From the NCBI GenBank assembly GCA_028280195.1, contig JANQMH010000033.1, positions 1 through 64,000 on the forward strand: a stretch of DNA of 64,000 bases, given 5' to 3'. Position 1 is the first letter of the stretch. Every line of letters starts with the position of its first letter. The DNA comes from Exilibacterium sp. Its GTDB lineage: Bacteria; Pseudomonadota; Gammaproteobacteria; Pseudomonadales; Cellvibrionaceae. The notes below the pieces were generated by a model, which was given only the letters and a program-made list of their open reading frames with translations, was not told the DNA's origin and made no database searches. Shown piece by piece: positions 36,042 through 45,002 of the stretch. The position numbers and the translations under genes were made by a program.

Positions 36042-36925
36042 TATTTTTTCTCCAGCAGCTTTTCAATTGCACCAACAGTAACTTGAAAATCAGCCTCAAT
36101 AGTGTTGCTTACTCCGTTTGGATCTTGGCTGTCAAAAACCAACATGCCCCATAGCTCTCCGTCTACTCTAACGGGAATTGCACCTATCGATCTTGGTGCA
36201 GTTTTAGGCTCTCCAGTATCTTTCAACATGTAATCAATCATTTGTCGACAACAATTAGTAGCCTCTGCATATTTTCTTCTATTAATCACATTTGAGGGTT
36301 GCACTGATGGTAAGTTCCTAATGACCAACGTGTTGTCATTGCTCCAGGCTTTGCCACAAATACCTTCGGACTCACCATTCGCTAAGACCGCAAAACGTGT
36401 TCTTGTTTCCTTAGATGTATGTGCAGACCTTTTTACTGGCACCAACCACCCCGAGAAAGGGTTCATTTTCCCCCAAGGCCAAATAAACCTAGTAACCTTG
36501 GACTGACTAGTCTGTGAATAATGATGCACCCGAGCAAACTTCTGATACTGAAACAACGTTACGCGGTGGAAGTGCTTCGGATCTTGCCCATTCTGATCAG
36601 GATAAGCAATTTCTTGTGCTTTATCCAAAATATATTGAATGATCTTCCAGTCCTTTGTGCTCCTTATCCTTTGGCTAACAAAACCTAATATATATAAAAA
36701 AGCACTAACAACCAACCCCAGTATAGGCAATGAAATGCCAAGTAGCTCAATATTCTGGTAGCCTGTTAAGTGTTTAAGCATCCAAGGCGATAAAGCCGGG
36801 TAAGAGGTCTGGTCAAACTCTTCAATGGCAAGCCAGATATGCAGGCTCAAACCGCCAGTTCCAACCAGCTCAAACACCGTTCCGTATTGATTTAGCCTTC
36901 GCTTAAGTGTCGATCCCTGCATCAC
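36041..36925 (-). CDS. Membrane protein with C-terminal GAF domain
   Basis: 294 residues. A transmembrane helix at about residues 60-83 (LLGISLPILGLVVSAFLYIL) and a weaker one near 20-35 place the rest in the cytosol. From about residue 155 a GAF-like domain appears: GICGKAWSNDNTLVIRNLP, then IGAIPVRVDGELWGMLVFDS. GAF domains bind small ligands. There is no kinase, cyclase or DNA-binding output, so the partner gene may supply it. Resembles one-ligand sensor modules seen in mobile islands; role unknown. Confidence 0.68.
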   Translation of the reverse strand: MMQGSTLKRRLNQYGTVFELVGTGGLSLHIWLAIEEFDQTSYPALSPWMLKHLTGYQNIELLGISLPILGLVVSAFLYILGFVSQRIRSTKDWKIIQYILDKAQEIAYPDQNGQDPKHFHRVTLFQYQKFARVHHYSQTSQSKVTRFIWPWGKMNPFSGWLVPVKRSAHTSKETRTRFAVLANGESEGICGKAWSNDNTLVIRNLPSVQPSNVINRRKYAEATNCCRQMIDYMLKDTGEPKTAPRSIGAIPVRVDGELWGMLVFDSQDPNGVSNTIEADFQVTVGAIEKLLEKK

Positions 36926-37563
36926 ACGCTATATTGCCCTAAAAAAGGCGGCATATTAAGCATATATGCCAATGAAAGCTAACTATCCCGTGATTGCTAC
37001 TTATAGTCTTCTAAAAATGATACTTATAGTCGTCAGGCTCTAGTAATTCCATTGTACTTTTTACCGCTTTCTGTTACTCCAGCACTGCAATTACCTCTAG
37101 GGAACAAATAGCTATTATCTATTCCAAACCGGTTTTAAAACTACTTTATCAAGTATGCAGTTAGTCAACAAATGCCAAAGCCTGCAAACACAGACGATTA
37201 GCATATTATGTGGAAAAAATACCACAGTTGCATAAATAGAAGTGAGGGGATTCTAAAATAATGCGTGGAATCAAGTGCAAGTGTGAAAAGCAAGGTTTTG
37301 AAATACAATCAAGCGTCGCAGGACTTAGGCGATGTTACCAATTTAATAAAAAAAGAGAATAACGGAATAGGGGTAGCCGTCACACTCTTTGACTACAAAG
37401 CCGGGGTAGTTGGTCAGATATAGAGCCGGAAGATATCGAGACTATTTTTAAAACTGGAGAACCGATGAATCCTTTGAGATTTTATTTAAACTACAACGAT
37501 CGGCCTCTTCCGAGCCGTAAACGTTCTAAAGAGTAAAGCAGACTATAGCAAAAGAAAGGAGCT
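36926..37563. other. AT-rich region with small ORF remnants
   Basis: About 640 bp without a solid gene. ACTTATAGTC occurs twice near 36998-37032. A 52-codon GTG frame (37265-37423, ending VTLFDYKAGVVGQI) and a 23-codon ATG frame at 37465 exist, and the second is open for a further stretch upstream, which suggests fragments of a decayed gene. Confidence 0.4.
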
Positions 37564-37929
37564 ATGAGTATCGCATTGACCAAAGACACGCTGACGTACT
37601 ATCTCAGTGAGTGGGGGCGGTTGCAGCGTATGAGATGGCAGCCAAGCATTGGATACCAACGCCCTTTTGTGGGTGTTGACTCGGAAACAAGTATCACTGA
37701 AGATATAGCGAAAATAGTCTTCAAAGCTGTGCAATATATAGAAGAGCAAAGCCCCAAGACTTACCAAGTGCTCAGGTTATTCTATCAAGATGAACGCTCC
37801 GAAGATGCCGTTGCTGAGCTATTGGGCATATCCAGGCGACGAGTATTGGAATATTTACGTGAAGGGCAGGGCCTAGTGCAGTATTTCTTATTGGGACGTG
37901 TAGCTTATGAAGTAGAATTGATACGCTAG
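37564..37929 (+). CDS. Phage antitermination Q-like / sigma-like regulator
   Basis: 121 residues with AAAGGAGCT just before the start. LSEWGRLQRMRW and then a C-terminal helix-turn-helix (QVLRLFYQDERSEDAVAEL, ISRRRVLEYLREG) give the length and pattern of small Q-like antiterminators in lambdoid prophages, which also resemble sigma region 4. It may control the phage-like genes downstream (holin, terminase). Confidence 0.6.
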   Translation: MSIALTKDTLTYYLSEWGRLQRMRWQPSIGYQRPFVGVDSETSITEDIAKIVFKAVQYIEEQSPKTYQVLRLFYQDERSEDAVAELLGISRRRVLEYLREGQGLVQYFLLGRVAYEVELIR

Positions 37930-37990
37930 TGCCATCACGCGGTATTGGTTGTTGTATCAGGCTGTATTGTGTGACAGGAGAACTACCAAG

Positions 37991-38899
37991 ATGCCTAACG
38001 TCATTGAGATTTCTGATGCTAGAGATGTGCTGGACTATATGAGACTCTCTCATAGTCATTGGGAAATGTTCTCAAAGCAGGGTATTACCCCTTCGCATTC
38101 ATGGATATTTCGTGGACAGAGGGATGCAAGCTGGGGGCTAGCGCCAAAGTCTCTGCGTGAAACGCCGAAGCCTGATTATGAAGTGCCTGGCATGCCGTTT
38201 CCTTGGTCCTGTTTAAAAAAAGAGGCCGACCATGTTCATCATTTCTTAACACTATCGGAGCGGCTTGGGTTGGCAACAGTTCCTTGGCGATCATATGAGA
38301 AGTTTGTAGATGAGATAAGGCTTTTTGCATATGGTGAAAGTGAATGTCTGCCAGAAATGGATTCGGAGGCTACCGAGGCTTTCGCTCTCGCGCAACACCA
38401 CGGTGTGGCTACTCGGTTGTTAGATTGGACTGCATCACCGCTCACAGCACTTTTCTTCGCTGCTCTCGACACATTCAGAACTAACAATGACTGCAAGTGT
38501 TTCGCTGTATGGGCAATCCCCAAATACGGTCTTTACTTTGATGAATGCCGTATTCGGCTTATTACTCCTCGTTGGTCTATCAATTCATATGCAAGGCATC
38601 AGTTTGGTTATATGACACTCGATACCAAAGCTGACTTACACTATGACAATAAAAAGGGCTGGGTTACCCAAGATGTAGTCTTTGATAATATTGATAAGGA
38701 GCATGAAGAAATGACAGGCTCTTTTCAGAAATCTATGGCCTTTCGCAAAATTGTCATACCTAAGGGAATTGCGGCAATAGTATTGAGACTTCTTTATCGA
38801 GAAAACATATCCCCGGCACACTTAATGCCGAGTTTTGACAATGTTGTTAAAACGATGAACTATTTAGAAGAATTGGATATTGCGATGTTGGAATTGTAG
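37991..38899 (+). CDS. FRG-domain protein
   Basis: 302 residues from ATG 37991, chosen for the GGAG 10 bases upstream; the 37949 start lacks one. The FRG domain begins SWIFRGQRDASWGLAPKSL (about residues 37-55) and includes AFALAQHHGVATRLLDWTASP, the other conserved block. FRG domains occur in phage, mobile-element and suspected defence proteins; their activity is not firmly known. It lies as a cargo-like gene between the Q-like regulator and a terminator. Confidence 0.85.
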   Translation: MPNVIEISDARDVLDYMRLSHSHWEMFSKQGITPSHSWIFRGQRDASWGLAPKSLRETPKPDYEVPGMPFPWSCLKKEADHVHHFLTLSERLGLATVPWRSYEKFVDEIRLFAYGESECLPEMDSEATEAFALAQHHGVATRLLDWTASPLTALFFAALDTFRTNNDCKCFAVWAIPKYGLYFDECRIRLITPRWSINSYARHQFGYMTLDTKADLHYDNKKGWVTQDVVFDNIDKEHEEMTGSFQKSMAFRKIVIPKGIAAIVLRLLYRENISPAHLMPSFDNVVKTMNYLEELDIAMLEL

Positions 38900-39020
38900 C
38901 CTATTGTCTACCCACCAATATTTATAAGCTGCTTTAGCTGGAATGCTGTTTACCCTATTTTTTGACATAGCGCGGCATTTTTAGTGACAATCTATGCCAA
39001 ACTGCCGCTAGGTAGCTCCG

Positions 39021-39053
39021 AAAGGCCCGGCTCCCCAACGCTGGGCCCTTTTC
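39021..39053 (+). terminator. Rho-independent terminator
   Basis: AAAGGCCCGGC and GCTGGGCCCTTTT form a stem of about 8 GC-rich pairs with a short loop and a T run, 120 bp after the FRG gene. Confidence 0.8.
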
Positions 39054-39096
39054 GTTTCTACCCTATCCGTTTATCGATCGGCTTGGCCACTGGCTG

Positions 39097-39369
39097 TTGA
39101 GTGAGGACAATTATGCACGCAATCTACCGCTTTTGGCGAGTGTTTTCGCCGCGTTGGCGGTATATGCGGAAACACACCTGGAACAAGTGGACAAGGTCGC
39201 CACCAAGTCCGCCCTGACTGCCAGCGGGTTGACCATTCTCTTTGGTATCACCGAGGCCGAATACAGCGTCATAGCGATTATCTGCGGCATCGTCTTCGGC
39301 TTCATCACTACGGCGGTAACCGTATGGGTGAAGATCGTTCAGGTGCGGCGGATCAAGCGGAGGCCGTAG
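39097..39369 (+). CDS. Phage holin-like membrane protein
   Basis: 90 residues with a TTG start. Two hydrophobic helices (LLASVFAALAVYA and VIAIICGIVFGFITTAVTVWV) and a basic C-terminus (KIVQVRRIKRRP) match small phage holins that time host lysis. A terminase gene follows immediately, as in many prophages. No endolysin is visible. Confidence 0.65.
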   Translation: MSEDNYARNLPLLASVFAALAVYAETHLEQVDKVATKSALTASGLTILFGITEAEYSVIAIICGIVFGFITTAVTVWVKIVQVRRIKRRP

Positions 39370-39449
39370 ACGCCCTACTCTGGACCTTAACGCGCGCGCA
39401 TGCGCGTAGCAAAAATCTTTCCAACATGGCGAATCGTGAAGTAAAGACT

Positions 39450-40112
39450 ATGGCCACCCGGAAGAAGCCCACCCAATACCATACCAAATTCGTGACGAAA
39501 GTTAAGCGCTTGGTAGCTGCCGGCGAGTCCGACGCCGAGATCGCCCGGCAGCTGCAGGTGACGCGCCAAACGCTCCGCAATTGGCAGGATAGGTACCCCG
39601 CGTTTGACAAGGCCATGACTCGGGATGCCGCTGCGCAGGCGCTGCGCGACGAAAAGCGCGGGCCGCCGGAGAAATACCAGAAGTCGTTCGACCGTGATGC
39701 CTATAAGCTGTGTCTGCTGGGTATGATCAATGCAGAGCTGGCAACGTTTTTCGAGGTGTGTGAATCAACGATTGACCACTGGATAAGGGATAAGCCCACA
39801 TTCCGCGCAGCAGTTCGCCGCGGTAAAGCCCTCGCTGATGCCAACGTAGCAGAGAGCCTGTACAAGCGTGCCATGGGCTATTCTCACCCGGATACGCACT
39901 TTGCCGTCATTGACGGTAGAGTCGTACAGACCCCGCATGTTAAGCACTACCCGCCTGATTCAACCGCAATGGTTTTCTGGCTCAAGAACCGCCAGCGGCG
40001 ACTATGGCGAGACCGCCGCGATTTTGCCCTGGAGAACGCCGACGAGCTGACACCCTGGACGGCGATCGAAGCCGGCATTGACGACGGTCCCGACGAAGAC
40101 CCCGTGCACTGA
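39450..40112 (+). CDS. Phage terminase small-subunit-like protein
   Basis: 220 residues from MATRKKPTQYHTKF (ATG 39426 is an alternative). Two helix-turn-helix segments, AEIARQLQVTRQTLRNWQ and AELATFFEVCESTIDHW, are followed by ADANVAESLYKRAMGYSHPD, the hallmark of this terminase/DNA-packaging family. The small subunit recognises pac or cos DNA. No large subunit follows; the sequence is lost within 400 bp of the element border, so this is a phage remnant. Confidence 0.83.
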   Translation: MATRKKPTQYHTKFVTKVKRLVAAGESDAEIARQLQVTRQTLRNWQDRYPAFDKAMTRDAAAQALRDEKRGPPEKYQKSFDRDAYKLCLLGMINAELATFFEVCESTIDHWIRDKPTFRAAVRRGKALADANVAESLYKRAMGYSHPDTHFAVIDGRVVQTPHVKHYPPDSTAMVFWLKNRQRRLWRDRRDFALENADELTPWTAIEAGIDDGPDEDPVH

Positions 40113-40520
40113 CGCAAGCGACGTGGGCCGAGGCTGTCGCTAATGAAGGGCTCCACCTGGCAGACCGTGGTGCGGCTGGGCGGGCCCTTCCAGATCGCAC
40201 CCGTTCCGGGCCGAGCCCACGCTGGCCGATGACAGCTACCTGGCTATGTGTAACTGGTTGCAAACGATAAGGTTGTGCCGAATAGAGGGGCGACTCGCTG
40301 GGCGCCCTAGAGAGTTTTCCTGAGAGCAGCACACGGGAAATTTTAAAATCATCCCCATTTGCCAGTTGATTGGCTGCTGGGGGTGGAAAGAATAGCTCAG
40401 ATGGGGGGGGCTCTTACCCAGACCTAGCATCGCTTAAGTGGGGGCACATTTAGGGGCATAATATTGATTTCTATCTCGAGGCTCATTGCTATCAAAGGGC
40501 TGTAGGGCAGTATGTGTTGG
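40113..40520. other. Decayed element-end region
   Basis: No intact gene. A short coding-like frame (WAEAVANEGLHLADRG) at the left may be leftover phage DNA. GGGGGCACATTTAGGGGCAT at about 40440-40460 mirrors the integrase-arm motif at 29052. Confidence 0.5.
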
Positions 40521-40671
40521 CCTCTCTCTCCGCCATTGACCCATTTTGGACACAAAAATCACCTAAGTACTTGAAGGGTAAGGTGGTTTTGGGTGTTCGA
40601 AAGCCGTTATCCCCGGGCTATATCAATCTGTCTGTAAAGGCCGGTTTCAGGGCCGCTCTCTTGTCCTCCAA
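40521..40671 (+). repeat. Right copy of 151-bp island repeat
   Basis: Starts with CCTCTCTCTCCGCCA, identical to the tRNA-Ser 3' end, and continues as the antisense of a serine-integrase 3' end diverged from the one at 11 kb (mismatches about 11%). The rest of that second integrase is gone. It marks the tRNA-proximal end of element C and the right limit of the A+B insertion. Confidence 0.88.
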
Positions 40672-43600
40672 TGCTATCCCCGGCCTTTCCTGTCAGCAGC
40701 ACATAGAGCGCAGGGATAACGATCAGTGCGAGAACAGTCGAAAACCCAAGCCCCCAGATCACTGCCATACAGAGCGGGAACCATGCCGGTGAAGAAAATG
40801 CCAGCGGCAATAATCCGGCAATCGTCGTGATGGAGGTTGTCAGGATCGGGCGCAGACGGTCTGATGCGCCGTGTGCTGCGGCATCGAATATGTCCATACC
40901 CCTGGCGCGGTGACTGTTCATGACATTGACCATGACAATCGAGTCGTTGACGACAATTCCAACCAGGGCAATCACCCCGATCATTGCCGGAAAAGAAAAC
41001 GGAATTTGCAGCAGATAAAACCCGATCCCCATCCCTGTTAAGGCCAACGGTGCGATCATCATAATGATGAAAGGCTGGCTGAAGGAGCTGAACAGCAAGG
41101 CCAAAACCGCAAACACCATCAATACGGCCACAATCAAGGCTCGGTTTGTATTGCCATAGGTTTCCTCTGCACTTGCCGCTTCCCCGCCAAATTCGAAGCG
41201 GTATCCTTCGGGCCAGGATTCGGCTTGTGCAGCGAGTGCTGGTGTTATTGCCTCTATCACTTCCAGAGCCGTTACCCCGTCCAGGAGCCGCGACTGAACG
41301 GTGACGGAGCGCATTCCGCCTGCATGGACGTAGCTGGTCGCCACGGGCTGTACATCCAAAGCCACGAGTGAAAAGATTGGAATAAAATCGCCGTTTTGCG
41401 TCTGAACGCTTAAAGTTTCAAGCTCATAAAATGTATCAATACCCGATTGGGCCTCAATATCACGGTCAAAAGATTTACTGAGCTTAATATCCAGATCGGG
41501 CTGTGCGCCGGGCATACTGAATGTACCGATCTTATCATCGCTTGTAGCAATACGGATCTGCTCCATCAGATCAGCTTCATTGAGACCGTAAAAGCTCAAA
41601 GCACTTTCATCAGCCTTGAAGCGTAATTCGGTCCGCAGCGGCCCCAGATTAGCGCGAATATCAGTCGCCCCGCCTGTTTCCTTTAAAGTGGCTTTTATGT
41701 TTGTGGCGATATCCCGCAAAGCCCCCATATCTTCGCCAAAGACGCGGATCTGGACCGGATCTTCAGATTCCGATCCGCCGACATCGGCAGAGATCCGGAT
41801 TGTCACGCCTGCTTCATCCTTCAAAGCCTGCGTGACTGTTTCACGGATTTCCTCAAGGTATCTGTAGGCCGCTCGCTGGCGCTCTGCTTTCGGTGTAAAC
41901 AAAGCCGATATGCCCACCAAATGAAATGCTTCAGTATCGAGTAAATATTCGTCAATTGTCCCTAAAGCATAAGGGCTTAATTCCCCCGCATGGGTCATGA
42001 CATGGGTGAAGTACGCTTTATCTTTAAGCGCTGCGCCTGCTTTATTGGCTATGCGCTTAGCATCGACAAGGCTGGCATCGGGTTTGAGGTCTAGTGTGAT
42101 CCCGACCGGGCGGCGGTCTTCCTTGGGGTAGACAATCGTCGGTAGCGTGTCCATCAAAGCGAGTGAAAAAATAAACGCCGTTAATGCAATCAGGCTGATC
42201 CCAGAGGCACGCAGGCGCGTTTTAAGCAGCCTGTGTGTCAGCGTGTTTTGTAGCCATGCGGCGGCTTTCTCAGTCAGGGTGTCGATCTTGGTTTTGCTGT
42301 GTTGATGGTCTTTTGATTTTTCCAGCACAAAACGCGAGAGCGGGATACAGAGCAAAAACGCAATAATCAGGCTGGTGACTAGGCAGACAATCGTGGTTAG
42401 CGGGATCAGCTTGATGAACTTCCCGTCAATGCCACCAATTGTGATCAGCGGCGTCATCGCCAGTATGGTTGTGGCTTGTCCGGCCAGGGCCGGCATGAAG
42501 AACTGCTTGACGGTTTCAATCGCCGCTTCATTGAAGGATTTGCCCTTCATATAGAGCTGTTCATGCATACCCTCCATCACCAGAATGAAAACATCCACCA
42601 GAAGGCCGAGTGCGATCACCATCCCGATCAAGACAAGGGAATTGAGCGTAAACCCGCCGAAGTGAATAATCATCAGCGCAGCCAGAAGCGCAATCGGCAT
42701 AGCAAGAGCTGCTACACTTGCCTCCCGCCACGTCAGTGCAAAAAGCAGAATAACAAAGACGGCAATCACCCCTTGCAGGAGGTTGCTTTGAATTTCATTA
42801 AAACTGTAATTAATCTGCTCGCCTTCACTGTTAGTTTCGATAATGGAGAGATTGGCGGGCAAGCTGGCTTTGCGTTTATGGGTCTCGATATAATCACGCA
42901 CCTGTTCAATCACGGCGAGCGTGTCTTCGCCCGGCCTTTTTTGTATCGACAAGCCGATCGCCGATTGAAAGCCGCCGCCATTAAAGCTGATTTTGGTTTC
43001 GCCTTTGGGATCTTCCAGCCCTTTGTAGACCCGCGCCAAATCTCGCAGGCGAATGACTTGTTCCCCGTCACGGTTGAAAATCACCAGGTTTTTGATGTCT
43101 TCTATATTGTCAAATCGCCCTTCGAGATAGAGCGGCAGCGTGCCTTTGGGATTTTGCATTCGCCCCCAGGACATATCCTGATTGCGCAATGAAATCCGGT
43201 CACGCACATCGGTTGGTGATAACCCCAAAGAGCGTAAGGCTTGCGGGTCAAGGCGGATATGAACGACCTGATCATGCGCGCCTTGCAGGTTGACTTTACG
43301 AACGCCTTTGACTTGCTCTAAAGCGCGTTTGAGACGATCGGCTTCAAAATTGAGTGTAAAATGATCGGCCTCCCCATAAAGCGCAAGCGTCATAATCGGC
43401 AGATCATTGACCGAAACTTGCTCTATTTCCGGCTTTTCCGCATCGCGCGGGAATTCGGCTTCGGCCTCATCTACGCGGGCGCGAAGCCGTTGCATTGTCG
43501 TGCTGAGATCCGCCTCGGCTTCAAATTCGACCGTCAGGATCGATGCGGAATTTTGCGAGCTTGAATGATATTCCTTAAGGTTTGGCAGAGCGCGGATTTT

Positions 43601-43822
43601 TTCTTCCAGTGGCTTTGTGATTTCTTTTTCGACTTGCTGCGCCGATGCACCGGGCCATTCGGTGAAGATGGTCGCTTGCGGGATTGCAAGATCAGGGTAG
43701 TTCTCCCGCACCATGCTCGTATAGGCTAAAAGCCCGCTGATAATAAACGTTAGAGCCAGAACAATGCCGAAAGTCTTGTCGAGAAGGAAAAATTTAACCA
43801 GCGGGTTATTCTGCATGACCAT
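40607..43822 (-). CDS. RND (HAE1-type) efflux pump, inner-membrane subunit
   Basis: 1071 residues, AcrB-like length. First membrane segment FFLLDKTFGIVLALTFIISG, then ENYPDLAIPQATI and WPGASAQQVEKEITKPLEE of the porter domain; GLLVDVFILVMEGMHE in TM4 carries the proton-relay acidic residue; VGIVVNDSIVMVNVMNSHR near the end. It pumps substrates outward with the MFP and OMF encoded upstream (start overlaps the MFP stop). The last ~20 residues (GGQESGPETGLYRQIDI...) are not native: they are translated from the integrase stump, so the natural C-terminal tail has been replaced. Confidence 0.92.
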   Translation of the reverse strand: MVMQNNPLVKFFLLDKTFGIVLALTFIISGLLAYTSMVRENYPDLAIPQATIFTEWPGASAQQVEKEITKPLEEKIRALPNLKEYHSSSQNSASILTVEFEAEADLSTTMQRLRARVDEAEAEFPRDAEKPEIEQVSVNDLPIMTLALYGEADHFTLNFEADRLKRALEQVKGVRKVNLQGAHDQVVHIRLDPQALRSLGLSPTDVRDRISLRNQDMSWGRMQNPKGTLPLYLEGRFDNIEDIKNLVIFNRDGEQVIRLRDLARVYKGLEDPKGETKISFNGGGFQSAIGLSIQKRPGEDTLAVIEQVRDYIETHKRKASLPANLSIIETNSEGEQINYSFNEIQSNLLQGVIAVFVILLFALTWREASVAALAMPIALLAALMIIHFGGFTLNSLVLIGMVIALGLLVDVFILVMEGMHEQLYMKGKSFNEAAIETVKQFFMPALAGQATTILAMTPLITIGGIDGKFIKLIPLTTIVCLVTSLIIAFLLCIPLSRFVLEKSKDHQHSKTKIDTLTEKAAAWLQNTLTHRLLKTRLRASGISLIALTAFIFSLALMDTLPTIVYPKEDRRPVGITLDLKPDASLVDAKRIANKAGAALKDKAYFTHVMTHAGELSPYALGTIDEYLLDTEAFHLVGISALFTPKAERQRAAYRYLEEIRETVTQALKDEAGVTIRISADVGGSESEDPVQIRVFGEDMGALRDIATNIKATLKETGGATDIRANLGPLRTELRFKADESALSFYGLNEADLMEQIRIATSDDKIGTFSMPGAQPDLDIKLSKSFDRDIEAQSGIDTFYELETLSVQTQNGDFIPIFSLVALDVQPVATSYVHAGGMRSVTVQSRLLDGVTALEVIEAITPALAAQAESWPEGYRFEFGGEAASAEETYGNTNRALIVAVLMVFAVLALLFSSFSQPFIIMMIAPLALTGMGIGFYLLQIPFSFPAMIGVIALVGIVVNDSIVMVNVMNSHRARGMDIFDAAAHGASDRLRPILTTSITTIAGLLPLAFSSPAWFPLCMAVIWGLGFSTVLALIVIPALYVLLTGKAGDSIGGQESGPETGLYRQIDIARG

Positions 43823-45002
43823 CGGCCCCCGGTGTTTCGATGATGCGGACTTTGGCTCCCTCAGTTAAAAGATGCTCGCCTTCGACGATGACCTGGTAAC
43901 CAGTCTTTAAACCGTCTGTGACTTCGATATATTCATTCCCGTAAAGGCCGGTTTTAATGGGGAGTTTGTAAACATTTTGGCTCTCCGGATTCAACACAAA
44001 GGTGAAAGACTCATCGCCGCGCTGAATAAGCGCCGTGTATGGAATAGAAAGGGCGCCACTAACATTCTTGGCGGCAATCCAGGCGGTGACAAACATCCCG
44101 TCTTTGAGGCGAAAATCATTCGAAATCGGACCATCTGTGCGCAGTCGCACCAGTACGGAGCGCTTTTGTAAATTGACCGACGGTGAGACTGACCAGACCT
44201 TGGCTTTTATGACTATTGCATCACCGCCCTTTAAATGATCGCTCATTTCCGCACCATTCATGGCTATCAGCGCGTCCTGGCCTCTTTGTACAATCCCGGC
44301 CTGATGCGCGGGCAGGTGCACAACCACTTCAAATAGGCTGTCATCGATCACCACGACGGCTGCGCTGCTTTCCTGTCCCGACTGGCTGCCATCCATAATC
44401 CCGCCTGTGACAAAGGAGCCGTCTTTGATATTCATCAGTGTGATGACCCCGTCAAAGGGTGCAAAGAGCGCGGTTTTATCCAGCCTGGCTTTGGCGGCAT
44501 CGAGTTCAGCCTTTGCGGTTTTAAATGCAGCAGTGGCTTGCTCGACTTCCTGTCTGGAGGCCACGTCTTCATTATGCATTTTTAGCGAGCGCTCATACAT
44601 ATCCTTGGCCTGATCAAACGCGGCTTGTGCAGCGTCATAAACAGCATTGCTTTCGCGATTTTCGAGGCGGGCGATTGGCTGGCCGTGAATCTCGCCGGCT
44701 TGCGGCCCAGTGATTTTCGAGCCTTCGCGCAACTCTTCCCCATTTTGATCCGTGCCAATCTGCGCAACCGTGCCGGGTTGTTCAAAGGTTAAAAACTCTT
44801 TCCGTACCGCCTGGGCAATCCCCTCGGCAAAGAGCCATTCGGTGATATCGCGCGTTTCAACTTTATGTGTTTTCACGGCCACGGACTGAATGACCCCGAT
44901 CTGCTCTTCAGGCTGGGTATAGATGCTTGGCAAAAATACAATTCCTGCACCGATTACGGCCATGGTCAAAATGATGCTGACGAGTATGGCGAGGTTTTTC
45001 AT
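43806..45002 (-). CDS. RND membrane-fusion protein
   Basis: 398 residues: N-terminal anchor (LAILVSIILTMAVIGAGIVF), lipoyl halves around the coiled-coil hairpin (AAQAAFDQAKDMYERSLKMH, TAKAELDAAKARLDKTALF) and FAPFDGVITLMN. It bridges the pump and the outer-membrane channel in the periplasm. It overlaps both neighbours (4 and 17 bp). Confidence 0.92.
   Translation of the reverse strand: MKNLAILVSIILTMAVIGAGIVFLPSIYTQPEEQIGVIQSVAVKTHKVETRDITEWLFAEGIAQAVRKEFLTFEQPGTVAQIGTDQNGEELREGSKITGPQAGEIHGQPIARLENRESNAVYDAAQAAFDQAKDMYERSLKMHNEDVASRQEVEQATAAFKTAKAELDAAKARLDKTALFAPFDGVITLMNIKDGSFVTGGIMDGSQSGQESSAAVVVIDDSLFEVVVHLPAHQAGIVQRGQDALIAMNGAEMSDHLKGGDAIVIKAKVWSVSPSVNLQKRSVLVRLRTDGPISNDFRLKDGMFVTAWIAAKNVSGALSIPYTALIQRGDESFTFVLNPESQNVYKLPIKTGLYGNEYIEVTDGLKTGYQVIVEGEHLLTEGAKVRIIETPGADGHAE

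Larger units (their letters stand above)
29035..40535. mobile_element. Element B: decayed integrase-bearing phage-like island
   Basis: A P4-type tyrosine integrase starts at the left end, and paired GGGGGCACA...GGGGCA motifs lie near both ends (29052-29073 and 40440-40462). The right end coincides with a duplicated tRNA-Ser 3' end at 40521. GC content is visibly lower than in the flanks. The integrase and at least one more gene are broken, so the element is probably fixed. Confidence 0.55.

Noticed and set aside
42476..43192. 238-residue plus-strand ORF opposite the RND pump
   Set aside because: Antisense shadow; His/Gln-rich product without family features.
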